Assembly: GCA_033675265.1 (NCBI GenBank)
Contig: JAUJYZ010000472.1
Location: 186,001-250,000, forward strand
Reading direction: 5' to 3'
DNA from: Actinostola sp. cb2023
Lineage: Eukaryota; Cnidaria; Anthozoa; Actiniaria; Actinostolidae
Length of the DNA: 64,000 nucleotides
Below are positions 35,982 through 48,724 of the stretch, piece by piece. A model generated the notes under the pieces. It saw only the letters and a list, made by a program, of their open reading frames with translations. It was not told the DNA's origin and made no database searches. Both the position numbers and the translations under genes were made by a program. Every line of letters starts with the position of its first letter. Positions within the stretch are counted from its first letter, which is position 1.

Positions 35982-38900
35982 CATTCTCGTACCCAGAGCC
36001 CACTCCTCATTTGGTTCGTCGCTGGCTCGAAACCCTGAAATTTTAGCGAATTTCATTGGCTGTTGAAATCAACAATGAATGATCGTATTTGATTGGTCCA
36101 TGAGATAAACAAAGATTCAAACTTGCAAAGCGAACGAAGCGAATGGCAGCGACGGTTGTAGTAATTTCATACAATATTATTTTCAAAAACTATATACCTT
36201 TTTTGAATAATAAATCAATGGAAACTGTGTAGACATAAATTCGTGAAGGGAGATCTAACAATACATAAATTATAAAAGTAACGGCTACTGAGACACAATC
36301 TGGACACAATCGATCGTACTCGCTTTGAGTATTCAAAGGAATATTTTTATAATTCGAGAGAAACAATAACAAAGCGGAAGACAGGAAGGCTCACATGCAA
36401 GATTATATTAGAACATGTATTTATCGTCCAGCCTTTATCGCAACAGAGCCAAAGAAGAACCGGTGATGAACGTCGAAGGGATTTTAAACGGCTACACGAA
36501 GATAAATGTACAAACTTGTGTACTTGTTACATTGTTTGAATATTCAAACCAACGTGAACACTACGTAGCCAGTAGACTCTTCCACAGTACCCGCTCTCAG
36601 CGGTCTTTAGTATGAGCATGCGCTCTGACGACTTGGTCGTCAAAATTTGACGACCGAGCAACAGGGTTTCCCACATTCTCGTACCCAGACCCCACTCCTC
36701 ATTTGGTTTGTCGCTGGCTCTGGGAAACCCCGTTGCTCGGTCGTCAAATTTTGTAGACTGTAATGGTACAATGCCGAAAAGGATTCTGGGTCCAAGAATC
36801 TTGGACCCATGATGCCTTGCGAAACGAAAAACAGGGATCCCAACGACGATCTCAACACGGTTGAGGTTTCCACAGGCAGTCCAAGCAGTATACTTGTGGC
36901 TTAAAATTTGTATTTTTTTAAATGTCTCAATAAGATAAACAGACATTCATCTACATTTATTACGGTAAGTCGGTAATGTCGTGAGACATCAACACGAACC
37001 AACAACTGATAAAACATATACATAAATAAAGTCACCTTTATTTACACTTATTTTGTGTTCTTTTTACGAGTCATTTAGTGGAATTTTTAGCCATCTGACC
37101 CATCCCCGTAAGAAAAATGACAAGGCAGGAAATTAAAATAAGCTCCATGGCGAGTGTAGTGTGGCTCACTCAAATGCTTTTATCTCCGTAGAAAATTCAT
37201 CCGAAGACCTATCGTCCCCAAAGACGGCTAGATCGATAAATTTGCTCTCCATCCATACCTAATTTGTCTCGATGCAAGCGAGAAATTCGCGATAATCCAA
37301 CATAATTCTACCCAAATCGCCGTCGAGTCGCCGTGTATAAATCCGTACGTGATATGTCTTGGCGGTACCGAAACCAACGGTCGTCCTAATCAACCAATGA
37401 GAACCTAGATAAGTAGATCAGATCTACCAGCCAATCAGAATAACGCTACCATTGTACCATTACAGTCCCAACAGGAGGGAAATTTGCACGAGCATGCGTT
37501 CGGCCGCTGAACCGCAATGGCTTGATCGCGGTAATCAATAACAGGAAAGTCCGTTTCAAGACATGCACAAATTGCCCCAAAATTACTCTAAAAGCTTCAT
37601 AAACTATCCAACTTCATTTCTAAGCATTTATTTTTAAGATTTTAGGTTTCCAAACTCTCCTATAATTACTTTTGAAGCGAAGCGATAAATTACACAGGCA
37701 CCCCAAAAGGTAAATAAAGGCCAAGGACCGTTGATACAACACTAAAATTGTGATTTTTGAACATTTCCCCATTTTTTAGATGAAAAGCAAGTGCACACAT
37801 TTAAAATATGTCTGATAAACTTGCAATATTTATAGTAATTTCTTGGGAGATCGTAGATAGATTTCAAACAGTAAAGCAAAACATGTTCAAAAATCGAGTA
37901 AAAATATGTCATATTCCATACACATAGTTCACTTCATAAACCTCAGCCGATCTCAGTGATATATTATGTTCTGCAACTAGTAACTGTGGAGTTATAAAAT
38001 ATACGAAGACATTGTGAGAAATGCAATTCCAAACAGGATTTTTGGGGGAGTAAAGTTATACACAATCTTCCCCATTTTTGCCAATCAAACATATTTTAGA
38101 TAGCTTTTTAGACAGCATAGCTTTTAATATTTCTGCTCACAAAACTTGGGAGATCAATAGTAGATTTCGAGTTAATGAAGCATCAAACTTGCTAATACAA
38201 GAAGTTTTATGAAAATATACTAGGTTTAAGACTGCATTCTATCGAACGTTTCGTCTTCGATCTTCATCAAAGTTGTATATTCAAGTCACTATCACATGTG
38301 TACTTATCATCGTTCCTACTTCAGTAGAAGATTTTCTTCAGTGCTTGCAAGAATTAAACGCGAAACCATCCCTGCTAAATACCAAGACGCCATTTTGTCA
38401 ACACAGGGATGTTCGCTTGCAGTGATAATAAAGTGCTGTAGAACAATCTATTAAAGTCCAATTGCGTTCTTCCATGATAAATTGAAATATCTAAGTCTTC
38501 GTATAGCCTCTGGTGGCAGTTAAGTCCAATGTCAGCCTTGGAAGTAGCAATAAAACCGTTTTAAAATCCTAAGTTAACTCGCATTCGATGGCCTGAAGTC
38601 AAAGCTTCGCTTGAACTCACAATTGGTCGCGCATGCGCGCAACAGAATTCCCTCCTGCTTACAGTCCCGAGAGAGAGTGCAACGGCCGAGCGGGGACTGT
38701 GGAAGAGTCTACAAATTTTGACGACCAAGTCGTCAGAGCGCATGCTCATACTAAAGACCGCTGAGAGCGGGTACTGTGGAAGAGTCTACTGGCTACGTAG
38801 TGTTCACGTTGGTTTGAATATTCAAACAATGTAACAAGTACACAAGTTTGTACATTTATCTTCGTGTAGCCCTTCGACTTTCATCATCAGTTCTTCTCTG

Positions 38901-39436
38901 GCTCTGTTGCGATATTGGCTGGACGATACATACATGTTCTATTATATCTGAGTGTGAGCCTTCCTGTCTTCCGCTTTGTTTAATATTGTTTCTCTTGAAT
39001 TATAAAAATATTCCTTTGAATACTCAAAGCGAGTACGATCGATTACGTCTTCTCCGGTGGTAGGTCACTGCAGCAGTTAATATATATATATATTCAGTGT
39101 TAGATCCCCCTTTACCAATTCAGATCAATTTATGTCTACACAGTCACTCTCATTTCCATAGCTTTATAATTCAAAAACTGAATACCATTGTATGAAAATA
39201 CAACCGTCGCTGTCATTCCTTTCGTTCGCCTTGCAAGTTTGAATCTTTGTTGATCTCATGGACCAATCAAATACGATCAGTCATTGTTGATTTCATCAGC
39301 CAATGAAATTCGCTAAAATTTCAGGGTTTCCCAGAGCCCACGACCAACCAAATGACGAGTGGGCACTGGGTACGAGAATGGGTTTCCCAGAGCCAGCGAA
39401 GAACCAAATGAGGAGTGGGCTCTGGGTACGAGAATG
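35982..39436. mobile_element. 3.45-kb foldback element, 9-bp TSD GCGTAAAAT
   Basis: Termini CATTCTCGTACCCAGAGCC and its inverse are flanked by GCGTAAAAT at 35973-35981 and 39437-39445. The arms are about 650 bp: the left arm 35982-36650 is mirrored by about 38700-39436, including the open stretches around 36415 and their inverted copy near 38900. The centre (36650-38700) holds a secondary copy of the terminal sequence at about 36668, sequence starting at TAGACTGTAATGGTACAATG, and otherwise unrecognised DNA. Extra copies of the TIR at about 39350-39440 show local duplication of the right end. No transposase ORF was seen. Confidence 0.85.
36650..38700. other. interior of the 3.45-kb foldback, unrecognised
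   Basis: Contains a terminal-repeat copy near 36668, a stretch starting TGTAATGGTACAATGCC, and about 1.3 kb of AT-rich sequence without long frames. Candidate region for a decayed transposase or captured DNA; neither was recognised. Confidence 0.55.
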
Positions 39437-39531
39437 GCGTAAAATATAAAATCGCTCGGGCCGGTCGGGAAAATATTTGGCTCTTGGTCATTTGTATGGA
39501 CCTCGCTGCACTCGAGCCAAATATTGTTCCT

Positions 39532-39564
<33 letters not shown>

Positions 39565-40221
39565 GTATGTATTTTTAACATTATTACTCGGGCCCAGGCC
39601 TCTGGCCGGCACGAGTTATAAAACACAGTCGTTTTTTTTTTTTTTTCTTCATATCACAAATTACTTCGCATGCGCTGTGCCACTGACTGATAACTTGTGA
39701 AGTGTACGACTATGGGGGAGTGTACTCAAATTTAGTCCCGAGAACAACTCCCGATATTTCTCTTCGACGAAGGTCTTGGCACGGTGAGGATATGCCGTCG
39801 CTGAAGGAATTTATCTATCGCTTGCTGGCAAATACGCTCATCTCACGTACAAACGTGAGAGAAAAAAAATGCACACGATGATAACTTCATTTCAGTTTAC
39901 CCCGATACACCTTATCCGTGCCAGCTCAGCGCAAACGCGCCTTCATTACAACCAACAAACTGACTGAGACGTTATCAGAACCATCTGACCATGAATATGC
40001 AACCTCAAGTCGTCCCAAGTACTGCAGACGAACCTCGACGATTCGGAGATCTTTATCTATGCTCATCGACACACCGGTCATTCAGGTCATTGTCATAATG
40101 CCCGAGTATACGCTCATTGAGCGTCTTGTTTTAACTTTCTGCAGGGACCCACAAACAACCCTACCAGTAATGGCTACCATAGCAACAATTTAAGCATAAT
40201 ATATTATATGTGTACCAGTTA

Positions 40222-40389
40222 GCTGAAGTAGAACAGATTTTGAATGACTGTGGAAATCCACAGCAGTCATGCTATGCCCTCATTCAAATCCTAGAAAACA
40301 TCACAGTCACTGCATGGAACCGTCACATCATGGCATGTCTGTGCTGTACATTTTCCACAGTCATAAGAAATCTGCTCAATCATGTAAGT
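40222..40389 (+). CDS. possible internal exon, unrecognised
   Basis: An open frame reads LAEVEQILNDCGNPQQ and continues through ENITVTAWNRHIMACL to IRNLLNH, then meets a textbook donor (GTAAGTACC) at 40390. A plausible acceptor (TACCAG) sits just before it at about 40221. The frame stays open past the donor to about 40425. The peptide is Cys-rich with amphipathic character. The upstream stretch 39918-40193 is also open (starting with GTG) but has no clear splice partner. Short inverted segments of GACTGTGGAAA type occur inside the ORF, so this may be repeat-derived rather than a host exon. Confidence 0.25.
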
Positions 40390-40425
40390 ACCTACAATGA
40401 TTATTGTACAAATGTACAATATTAA

Positions 40426-41249
40426 AGTACATCTTTTCATCAACTTTTGTACCTGATGATTTTTTCGTATTCACTATCTTTCCCTTTGGAGTCTCGCCAT
40501 TTACGAAACATAACTGAAGCATCAACATTGGCTGGAGAAAATGTATTTGGCTCATTCAAGAGAGATATTACACTTAGCAATATTGTTCTGAAGTAGAAAG
40601 GGAAAAACAAGAAAACAAAAATTAATTATGTCCAGGTAGAGGATCGGTTGGCTGTAAATGGGCCCATGGTTGTTTGGATAAGAACTCATCTGTCATTGTT
40701 GTCCCTATGAATAGTCAAAATTGAACTACCAAAATTGACAGAGGAAGAGAATAGAAGATGATTTTGTTTCCCACCCTCCTCCTTCTTCTCTGTGGTAAAA
40801 AGACAAAGCTATTAACTTGAAACCAGTTAATATGAGACTGCTTACACGATTGACCATTGGGCTTTCAAATCATCATTGGATGTTGTCACAACATATACAT
40901 TTCTGTAAGTACGTATGAAATACAGTAATAATTGTTTATTCATAATTTATCAAATCTATAGCTAAATGATGACACTTATTCAAACAATCATGATTTAATA
41001 TTACATTATTAGCAGCCGTGGCCTGTGGAAAGTACACATATTCAGAATCCCAACATTTTTTCAAGTAGCCCCATGCCCTTCTCAAGAAAACTACATGTGT
41101 ATATATCTCAGTGGCAGACAAGATATAAGTGACCGAATTGGCAATTTGTGGCCAAATAAAAAGAAAGCTACCTTTTCTGCAGGAAACCCTTAAAAATTTC
41201 TCGAAAACACTCTCTTAAAAATTCTTCCAAACTTTCAGACCTTTTTATT
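40426..41249. other. no recognised gene
   Basis: AT-rich sequence between the possible exon at 40222 and the 36/24-bp array; no long frame and no clear repeat. Confidence 0.55.
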
Positions 41250-41840
41250 AAGATGTAACCAAGTGGTTTTGCAACTAAATCAAACAAGATGTAACCAAGT
41301 GGTTCAAACAAGATGTAACCAAGTGGTTTTGCAACTAAATCAAACAAGATGTAACCAAGTGGTTTTGCAACTAAATCAAACAAGATGTAACCAAGTGGTT
41401 TTGCAACTAAATCAAACAAGATGTAACCAAGTGGTTCAAACAAGATGTAACCAAGTGGTTTTGCAACTAAATCAAACAAGATGTAACCAAGTGGTTCAAA
41501 CAAGATGTAACCAAGTGGTTTTGCAACTAAATCAAACAAGATGTAACCAAGTGGTTCAAACAAGATGTAACCAAGTGGTTTTGCAACTAAATCAAACAAG
41601 ATGTAACCAAGTGGTTCAAACAAGATGTAACCAAGTGGTTTTGCAACTAAATCAAACAAGATGTAACCAAGTGGTTCAAACAAGATGTAACCAAGTGGTT
41701 TTGCAACTAAATCAAACAAGATGATTGTAACCAAGTGGTTTTGCAACTAAATCAAACAAGATGTAACCAAGTGGTTTTGCAACTAAATCAAACAAGATGT
41801 AACCAAGTGGTTCAAACAAGATGTAACCAAGTGGTTCAAT
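41250..41840 (+). repeat. 36/24-bp tandem array
   Basis: Alternates a 36-bp unit (GATGTAACCAAGTGGTTTTG then CAACTAAATCAAACAA) and a 24-bp unit (GATGTAACCAAGTGGTTCAA then ACAA). Both lengths are multiples of three, so frames stay open on both strands; the 192-codon minus and 153-codon plus ORFs are by-products. The order is mostly strict 36-24 alternation. Confidence 0.95.
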
Positions 41841-42505
41841 TAGGTGTATCAAACATACATTTATTAAGCTATCTACCTACATGTAGGCTAGGCTGTAAAG
41901 GTTATTGTATATAGACTGCACCTAAATTCCAGTTACATGTAGATTTACTATATTTTATATATATGTTAATGTATATTACAAATAAATTTGTGGTGCTAAA
42001 AATAAAATATACATTGTGTAGTCTATGACTTAAAAATAACTAGACGATAAGGCGTTCACTACTTGGGCTAATATATTTTCGAGAACTATTAAAATGCTAA
42101 GCGTGCAGTAAAAATAATCAAGCTATGGCAAATCCAATACTGATTTTATGCTTTTTTAGATGCTACTTCATGTATAAATGGTAAGTTTAGAGTGCCACAG
42201 AAATCGATGATTGATCAATGAGTACTAAAAATTATAAATACTTAGATTTTAGCCAAAGAACTACATTAATTACTAAGGAACTATTTCAGAGAAGTGCTAA
42301 AACCTATGACAGCAGTAGACATCACAGCGTGACTTTTCGTGGCTCGGTAAATAATATTCATATCAAGTAGACTTCTCTTCTATATTGATGATACTCGAGC
42401 AGGAAAGTGTAAATATAGCCAAGTGAAAGTTCAATAGTTAATGAACATCTGTGATGCATTTATATTTTACAAAGAATGTTCCAAAGAACAGACTTTCATG
42501 TTTTC

Positions 42506-42862
42506 TTAAGGTGCGGTAATACGAGCAACAAAATCGTGCAACTTGTCGCACAACATTGTTGCGTTGCAAGTTGCAGAGCAATGTTTCTCGTATTACCATC
42601 GTTGCGCAACTTGTCGCGCAACACATTTTCGTGTTGCAGGTTGCAAAACTTTGTTGCGCAAAGTAGAAGCTCTTTCTACTTCATTCAACAAAGTTTTGCA
42701 ACCTGCAACAAATGACCGAAAATTTAATTTGTTGCGCGACAAGTTGCACAAACAATGGTAATATGAGAATCATTGCTTTGCAACTTGCAACGCAACAATC
42801 TGAAAATGTTGCACGACAAATTGCACGATTTTGTTGCCCGTATTTAATACTGCACCTTTAGC
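42506..42862. mobile_element. hairpin MITE, TIR AAGGTGCGGTAATACGAG
   Basis: Ends AAGGTGCGGTAATACGAG and a degraded complement ending ATACTGCACCTTTA; the interior is mostly GTTGC/GCAAC words arranged as a hairpin. The TTA/TTTA flanks suggest a 3-bp target but are not decisive. Resembles the 52611 element in design. Present in only one arm of the 42-48 kb inverted repeat. Confidence 0.72.
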
Positions 42863-43588
42863 CACGCTAAGTTGGGCAACGTCACTCGCATTAATTATCG
42901 ATTTCACAAACTGAACTGAATCAACAGTATAAACTTGTAAACGAATTATACTTATATACTTTCGGACAGAAAAATTACAAGCCACCAAATAACACTTCGA
43001 AGTCTATACTAAAAAGCTCTTGAAAGGTTTATAAAATCAATATCCTGTGGGACACAAACCAAGCTCACATTGTACAAACTTAGTAAATTATTATCAAAAC
43101 ATGAAATCAAAAGAACTATTGAATTCAAGAATTTAAAGCAGTAATTATTATCCATTCGGAATGATGCACAGTGATTCAATTGTTTATGGGCTCGACCCCA
43201 TGTCTTCGAGTAGATGCCGATTCACAAGTTCTTTAATTTGAGGTGGATTTTCTCCTTCAGTTTTATAGTTCATCATTGATCTGCACCTAAGCTGCTAGGT
43301 AGTACTTTGTAATCTTTCATGTCACAATGTTTTATTTGATGAAGGGTTTGAAATCCACCAAACATCGTTTCAGTGACTTCGAAGAACTGAAATGGCGGAA
43401 TACGTCGACTGACGCCATGTAGTTGCCATGGTTTTGATCTATGAACCAATCGAATCACGACTCTCTCTTTCTTTTCTCTGGGCTTCCTGTGACTGGGAAG
43501 GACTGCAACTACTGACCAAACCAACGGGTATTTTAAGACTTGTGCTACCACAGGTAGCCCATTAAGTAAAAATACATACATGTATGTA

Positions 43589-44123
43589 CACTCAATTGCA
43601 GAAAGGTTGTAGTATACATTTATACAAATATCTAATGAGATACAAGATATCTAATGAGATACAAAGTGCAAAACATCACTTATTTTCTTCTAATATATCA
43701 GAATCATCAATTTTAGATTAGTATCGCATCCAACAAGGTCAACACAATAATTTTCAGCACTATTTTGTGCTTAAACAGTTGTATTTTAGCATGTCTAACA
43801 TTTTGCATCTCATTAGATATTTGTATATTTGTATAAAAAAATATTATCTATCATCTCCAAAAAACAGAATCTAAAAATATTTTTTTCCTAAAAAGTTAGA
43901 ATCAAAAAACGAATTTTGGTTTCATTTGATGCAAAAAGATGTTGACAAGCAAGCTGTCAACAGTACTCACGCAACAGACTTTCCACAAAGATTCAGATGC
44001 GAAGAAAGTATCCAAAAATCGTAACTGCTGACTCAAAACATCCTTGAATAACGATGCCAAACCACTCACGGTCAAAATGCTCATTGTTTTTAATGTATAC
44101 TACAACGTTTCTGCAATTGAGTG
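43589..44123. mobile_element. TA-flanked MITE, TIR CACTCAATTGCAGAAA, with a nested repeat
   Basis: TA + CACTCAATTGCAGAAAGG and the near-complement CGTTTCTGCAATTGAGTG + TA. An inner pair of TATCTAATGAGATACAA words is present. From about 43845 to 44090 it is interrupted by sequence also found at 28955-29190. Confidence 0.78.
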
Positions 44124-44639
44124 TATATACAAACTATTGTTTGCACATTATTTAATTAATTATAAACAAGCAATAAATACAGAATGTAGATTGTAATATA
44201 TGTACATGTAAATACACAAACTTTGTCTATCCACACTTCAGACTTTAGCCCCATGTAAACAACATTCATTTGGGGTCTGACACTCAGTATTTACAGGGCA
44301 AGAATGATTTTTTCATGATTATTTTTGGCAGTACATACACCTCTAAATGTAGGAAGGCATTCTGAGCCTCATGTTGGCTTATTAGTCAGCAGGATAACAC
44401 ATTATTGTGTACAATTTAAAAAAATAGTTCAATTCAATACTAAGATTATTTTTATTCTTTAATGATCTATAATGTTTATATTGGGGTGTGGAGTGAAACC
44501 TTTTCCTCGCTAGAATTGTTCTGAAACAAGACAATCAATGACAAGAGAAGAATTGGTAAAACCTTCTACATGTACAGTACATGTACTAATTAATGCTTCA
44601 ACACTCATGGACTGGAAATACATTATTTGTATTTATCAT

Positions 44640-45648
44640 ATGACCTGTACGGCCCTGTGCGCGTGCTCTTATTAAAACCTTCGGAGAAAGTCACGTGATT
44701 GGGCAGATACGGATTTTTGGAGCTGGTCCGTACAAAGCCGTATCCGGCCCGGCCCCGATTGTTGTCAGGAAATATTTTATACTTTTTTGCAGTTAAATTT
44801 ATTGTTTATGGTACCAGGGGACCTTCGTGACCACTGTTCACTGAAAGCCGCGTAGCGCACTAACCACTCATCCAACATGTATAAAAGTATACATTTTCTT
44901 AAAGCTGAATAAATGCAGATTCTAAATATGCTTGAGATTATTTCCTATTTTGTAAATATTTTTTGTTGCACATCTTAGAAAATTCGACCGGCCTTGTTCA
45001 AAGAGTAGTGTGCAGGTGGGAATTCAATCGATTTCTAAGTTCATTAATGTGTTTTTAAGCAATTTACACATAAATCATGAAATAACTTTTAAACGAGGCA
45101 ACGTATCAAAAATCGGAGACACGGTTTTTTAGAACAAAGTGTGCTTGTTACAATGACACTTGCTGTTTAGAAATCGATTGAATTCCCGCGTGCACGCTAC
45201 TCTTTGAACAAGGCCGGTCGAATTTTCTAAAATGTGCAATAACAATTTTTTTTTTACAAAATAGGAAATAATCTCAAGCATACTTTAGAATCTGCATTTA
45301 TTCAGCTTTAAGAAAATGTATACTTTTATACATGTTGGATGAGTGGTTAGTGCGCTACGCGGCTTTCAGTGAACAGTGGTCACGAAGGTCCCCTGGTACT
45401 GCTTAAATGTGGACGAAAAAAGTGAAATAAAAAGTATTTTTTTTAATTTGTTCTTATAGAGTAATCGCGCATTTGTGTTCACTTTTCCTTGGCTGTGTAT
45501 GATTGTAGTACCAAAATGGTCCATATGAAAGGGTCATATGATAAAATGCTTATTGACTGAGTTAGGTCGCGCCGGACGGGAAAATATTTGGCTCTCGGTC
45601 ATTCTGTATGGACCTCGCTGCGCTCAGTCCGTACGGCCATGACCTTGA

Positions 45649-45699
<51 letters not shown>

Positions 45700-45700
45700 T
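44640..45700 (+). repeat. dispersed composite repeat copy B, interrupted at 44809
   Basis: Inverted relative to 10490-12060. Its right part (GGGAAAATATTTGGCTCT to CCTCCCACTCAGTCAATAAG) also matches 39455-39560. Confidence 0.78.
44809..45402. mobile_element. 594-bp TTAA-type foldback, TIR TGGTACCAGGGGACCTTCG
   Basis: Long arms: GGTACCAGGGGACCTTCGTG at the left and its complement at the right, with inverted similarity for about 250 bp. Flanked by TTTA (mutated) at 44805-44808 and TTAA at 45403-45406. The sister repeat near 10690-10710 has the unoccupied TTTTTTAAATGTG site. Same terminal style as the 28876 element. Confidence 0.8.
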
Positions 45701-46044
45701 GATCCATGTTTATCCTGGTTGATGAAAAATCTAAATTGTGTTGAAGAATTGACTTGTGCCCTACCGGGAAGAGTATTATTGGCACTCGCCATGGTGCCTT
45801 GTTTGTTCAATCAGCTTTGCGTATGTACATGTATGTAATGTGGCCTTTCTGTTTCTGGAGGTCTTTTGGTGATACAAGTAGAAAGCCAGCATTTTCTGGT
45901 TATTTTGTGGTGACAGTTGACACTGAATTGTTTTTTCTCTCTCTGAAAGTTTTGCCTGATTACATGTAAAGAATATTATTGATGTTAATGTGATATTTCC
46001 AGTACAAAATTTATACAATTGTAATGTACATGTATGTAGAACCA

Positions 46045-46257
46045 ATAGAGTCGTTTTCGTATGAGTGGGAAGTACTTACGGTACGGTTCGTACCGTGCGG
46101 TGACCGTATCGCGCCATCATCATGCCGTATCCAAGCATTCTGATTGGTTGAGCGATGATTTTGCGCGCTGTGATTGGTTGAATACAATGTCTTCGATTCC
46201 GTACCGTGACCGTAACTCCGTACCGTAGGTTTCCCACTCATACGAAAACGACTCTAT
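46045..46257. mobile_element. 213-bp hairpin element, TIR ATAGAGTCGTTTTCGTATGA
   Basis: Ends ATAGAGTCGTTTTCGTATGA and its complement, with GTGGGAA continuing the TIR; the interior is full of GGTACGG/CCGTACC words. No clear duplication at the edges. Confidence 0.78.
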
Positions 46258-46699
46258 GTCAAAAGTATATGGCTTTGGATGCATGCCTGTGCATCGAAAT
46301 GTTGTTGTTTTTGCTGGCCCAAATTGTTTACTAATCTTTTATCACATATTTTTATAAATTTATAAGTGTTTACATTAAGTCACCTGTTATTCATATGTAG
46401 AGGTAATCATACGGTTTCGAGTTCAATTTGGAAACTAGACATTGCTATGGGCAATGTACACTCGTGCCCTGTTACAAACATGCTTCAAGAATTGGGATCA
46501 CTGTGGAAGTGTGGATTTCGAAGTTTGTATACGAGTTTGATTTTCGCTTGAAAGCTTCCCTTTTCTACCTAGTTCTTCAAATACTTGCTAGAAATAAAGA
46601 CCGATAGTTATTTGAAGGTTTGAGGCGTATTTTAATAGTGGGTTTCGGGCACGGTTGTTTTCGCCTGAACAGCTCAAAGACATACATTGTAACACGGCA

Positions 46700-46800
46700 A
46701 CCTAAATACCGTATTCACCGGCGTATAAGCCACACTTTTTCCCCGAAAATCGCGATCCAAAGTTGGGGGTGTGGCTTATCTTGGAGAACATCGGGAATTG
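46700..46800 (+). repeat. CCGTATTCACCGGCGTATAAGCC-type repeat
   Basis: CGTATTCACCGGCGTATAAG followed by CCACACTTTTTCCCC and, inverted, GGGGGTGTGGCTTAT: a short hairpin MITE of a style seen in many animal genomes. It may be truncated on the right. Confidence 0.5.
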
Positions 46801-48724
46801 GTACCAGAAATTTACATATAATTAACATAAAAGTATAAAAGAGTATGTACATTTGCTGTTAGTTACTCCTAAAAATAATTTGCACAAGGGTGTTTTTCAA
46901 AGGTACGGGGCGAGTGCAATTTGAGAACAACACACAAGTGCAAATTATTCCAAATTGAACCAGAAATCGCATGATTACCAATTAATGATATCCATGAAAA
47001 TTTTTTGCAATGCAAATTACTTTTCAACTACACTGCTCTTAGCCAATGAGAATCGATCATTTTTTTCATGATAATTTATTACTTGTCTTAAAATACCTGT
47101 TTTTTTGGTCAGAGGTTCCAGTCCATCCCGGCCACAGGAAGCCTGAGAGCAGTATGTCATTCGAAACCATGAGGTTCTACGCTCGGTTTGATCGGTTGTT
47201 CTTTTAGTGCTGAGCTCAGAAAAGATGTGTTTTGAAGTTCTCCGTCACCTTCTACTCCAAACGCTCACTATGCTTACGGTAGGCCTACTCTAAAAGATGT
47301 CAGTGAGCGATTTTGGCTCCGCGAACTCATAGCAGTCAAAGAGAAATCAAAGCAAACTATGAAATCAAATGAAATGAGCAAAATAAGCAAATGATGGCTA
47401 GAAATGGCAAACAAAGGACTACAAATGACGAAACTATTTAACAAAACACTTGACTCTTGTTACTGCTTTAAATTCTTGAATTCGATAGTTCTTTTGATTT
47501 CATGTTTTGATAATAATTTACTAACTTTGCACAATGTGAGTGCCCAATGTGAGCTTGATTTGTTTCACTACAAAGGATATTAAATAAACCTTTCAAGAGC
47601 TTTTAGCCGGTATAGACTTCGAAGAGTTATTTGGTGGCTTGTAATTTTTCTGTCCGAAAGTATATACGTGTACAAGGCCAAGACCTCGTATTAAAGTCAT
47701 ATTGTTGATTTTATCGCAGTTGAGTTGTCAGCGAGTTTATACGTTGCCCAACCGTAGCGTAGCGTAAACACGAAATTCTGTTCTTTGGAACGTTCTTTGT
47801 AAAATATAAATGCATCACAAATGTTCATTAACTATTGAACTTTAGTTCTTGGCTATATTTACGCTTTCCTGCTCGAGTATCGTCAATATAGAAGAGAAAA
47901 TCTACTTGTGAATATCAAAGTCAATATGCTTTACTGAGTCACGCAACGAGTGACGAAAGGTCACGCTGCGATATCTACTGCTGTCCATTTTTATAGCCCT
48001 AGCACTTATCTGAAATGTAGTTCTTTGGCTAAAATCTAAGTATTTATAATTTTTAGTACTCATTGATCAATCATCGATTTCTGTGGCACTCTAAACTTGC
48101 CAATTATACCAATGAGGTAGCATCTAAAAAATCCTGGCTAGAAAAGGCAAACACTGTTTTAGCACTGTTTTAGAGATAGCACTAGTCAGTTCTGAAATAG
48201 TTCCCTAATGTAGTTCTTTGATAAGTACTCTTAACTTTGCCATTTATACCCATTTCCCATTCTGAGCTGGTGTTGTCGATTTGATAGAAATCAGTACTGT
48301 TTTACATATCAAGAGAATATGACCGTATTTAAATTGTGCAGTAACAGGCTAAAACTACCTTGTAATGTTCACCTTTTCAGAAACCTTGCAATTTTTAAGC
48401 TACCAATTCTCGGCTTCATCATCTCATTATCAGTAGCCCAAGTGAATGCTATTAGAGTGTCTAGTTAACTTTTAAAAATGGCAGATACATGTATTACTTG
48501 AATGCAAGATACAGTTTTATGATACAGTATTTATTTAATAATATTAAAAAAATTAAGACGAATAATGTAAATCATATGATGGATGACCAATGCAGATTAG
48601 TACACATTTGTACCAGTGCTCCTCCAATCATTGAAAAAAAAAAGTTCTTCATGCTTATTGAAAATATGGATGTGTTCCCATTTGTTTGGCCTGGTTTGAC
48701 ATGGTGGTCAGCCTGACATCAGGA

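Larger units (their letters stand above)
42031..48478. repeat. 6.4-kb inverted-repeat superstructure
   Basis: The left arm 42031-43145 is mirrored at 47465-48478, covering about 1 kb: tips TAACTAGAC and GTCTAGTTA, then CTACTTGGGCTA, ATTATAAATACTTAGATTTT, ATTTATATTTTACAAAGAA and CTTTCGGACAGAAAAATTAC all occur in both orientations. The interior (43145-47465) is a pile of younger MITEs and dispersed repeats. No gene was recognised in it. Confidence 0.75.

Noticed and set aside
36415..36946. ORFs of 66-139 codons
   Set aside because: Within the arms of the CATTCTCGTACCC foldbacks and duplicated at 55147; overlapping strands, no domain.
41168..41746. 192-codon minus and 153-codon plus ORFs
   Set aside because: By-products of the 36/24-bp array; both strands open over the same region.
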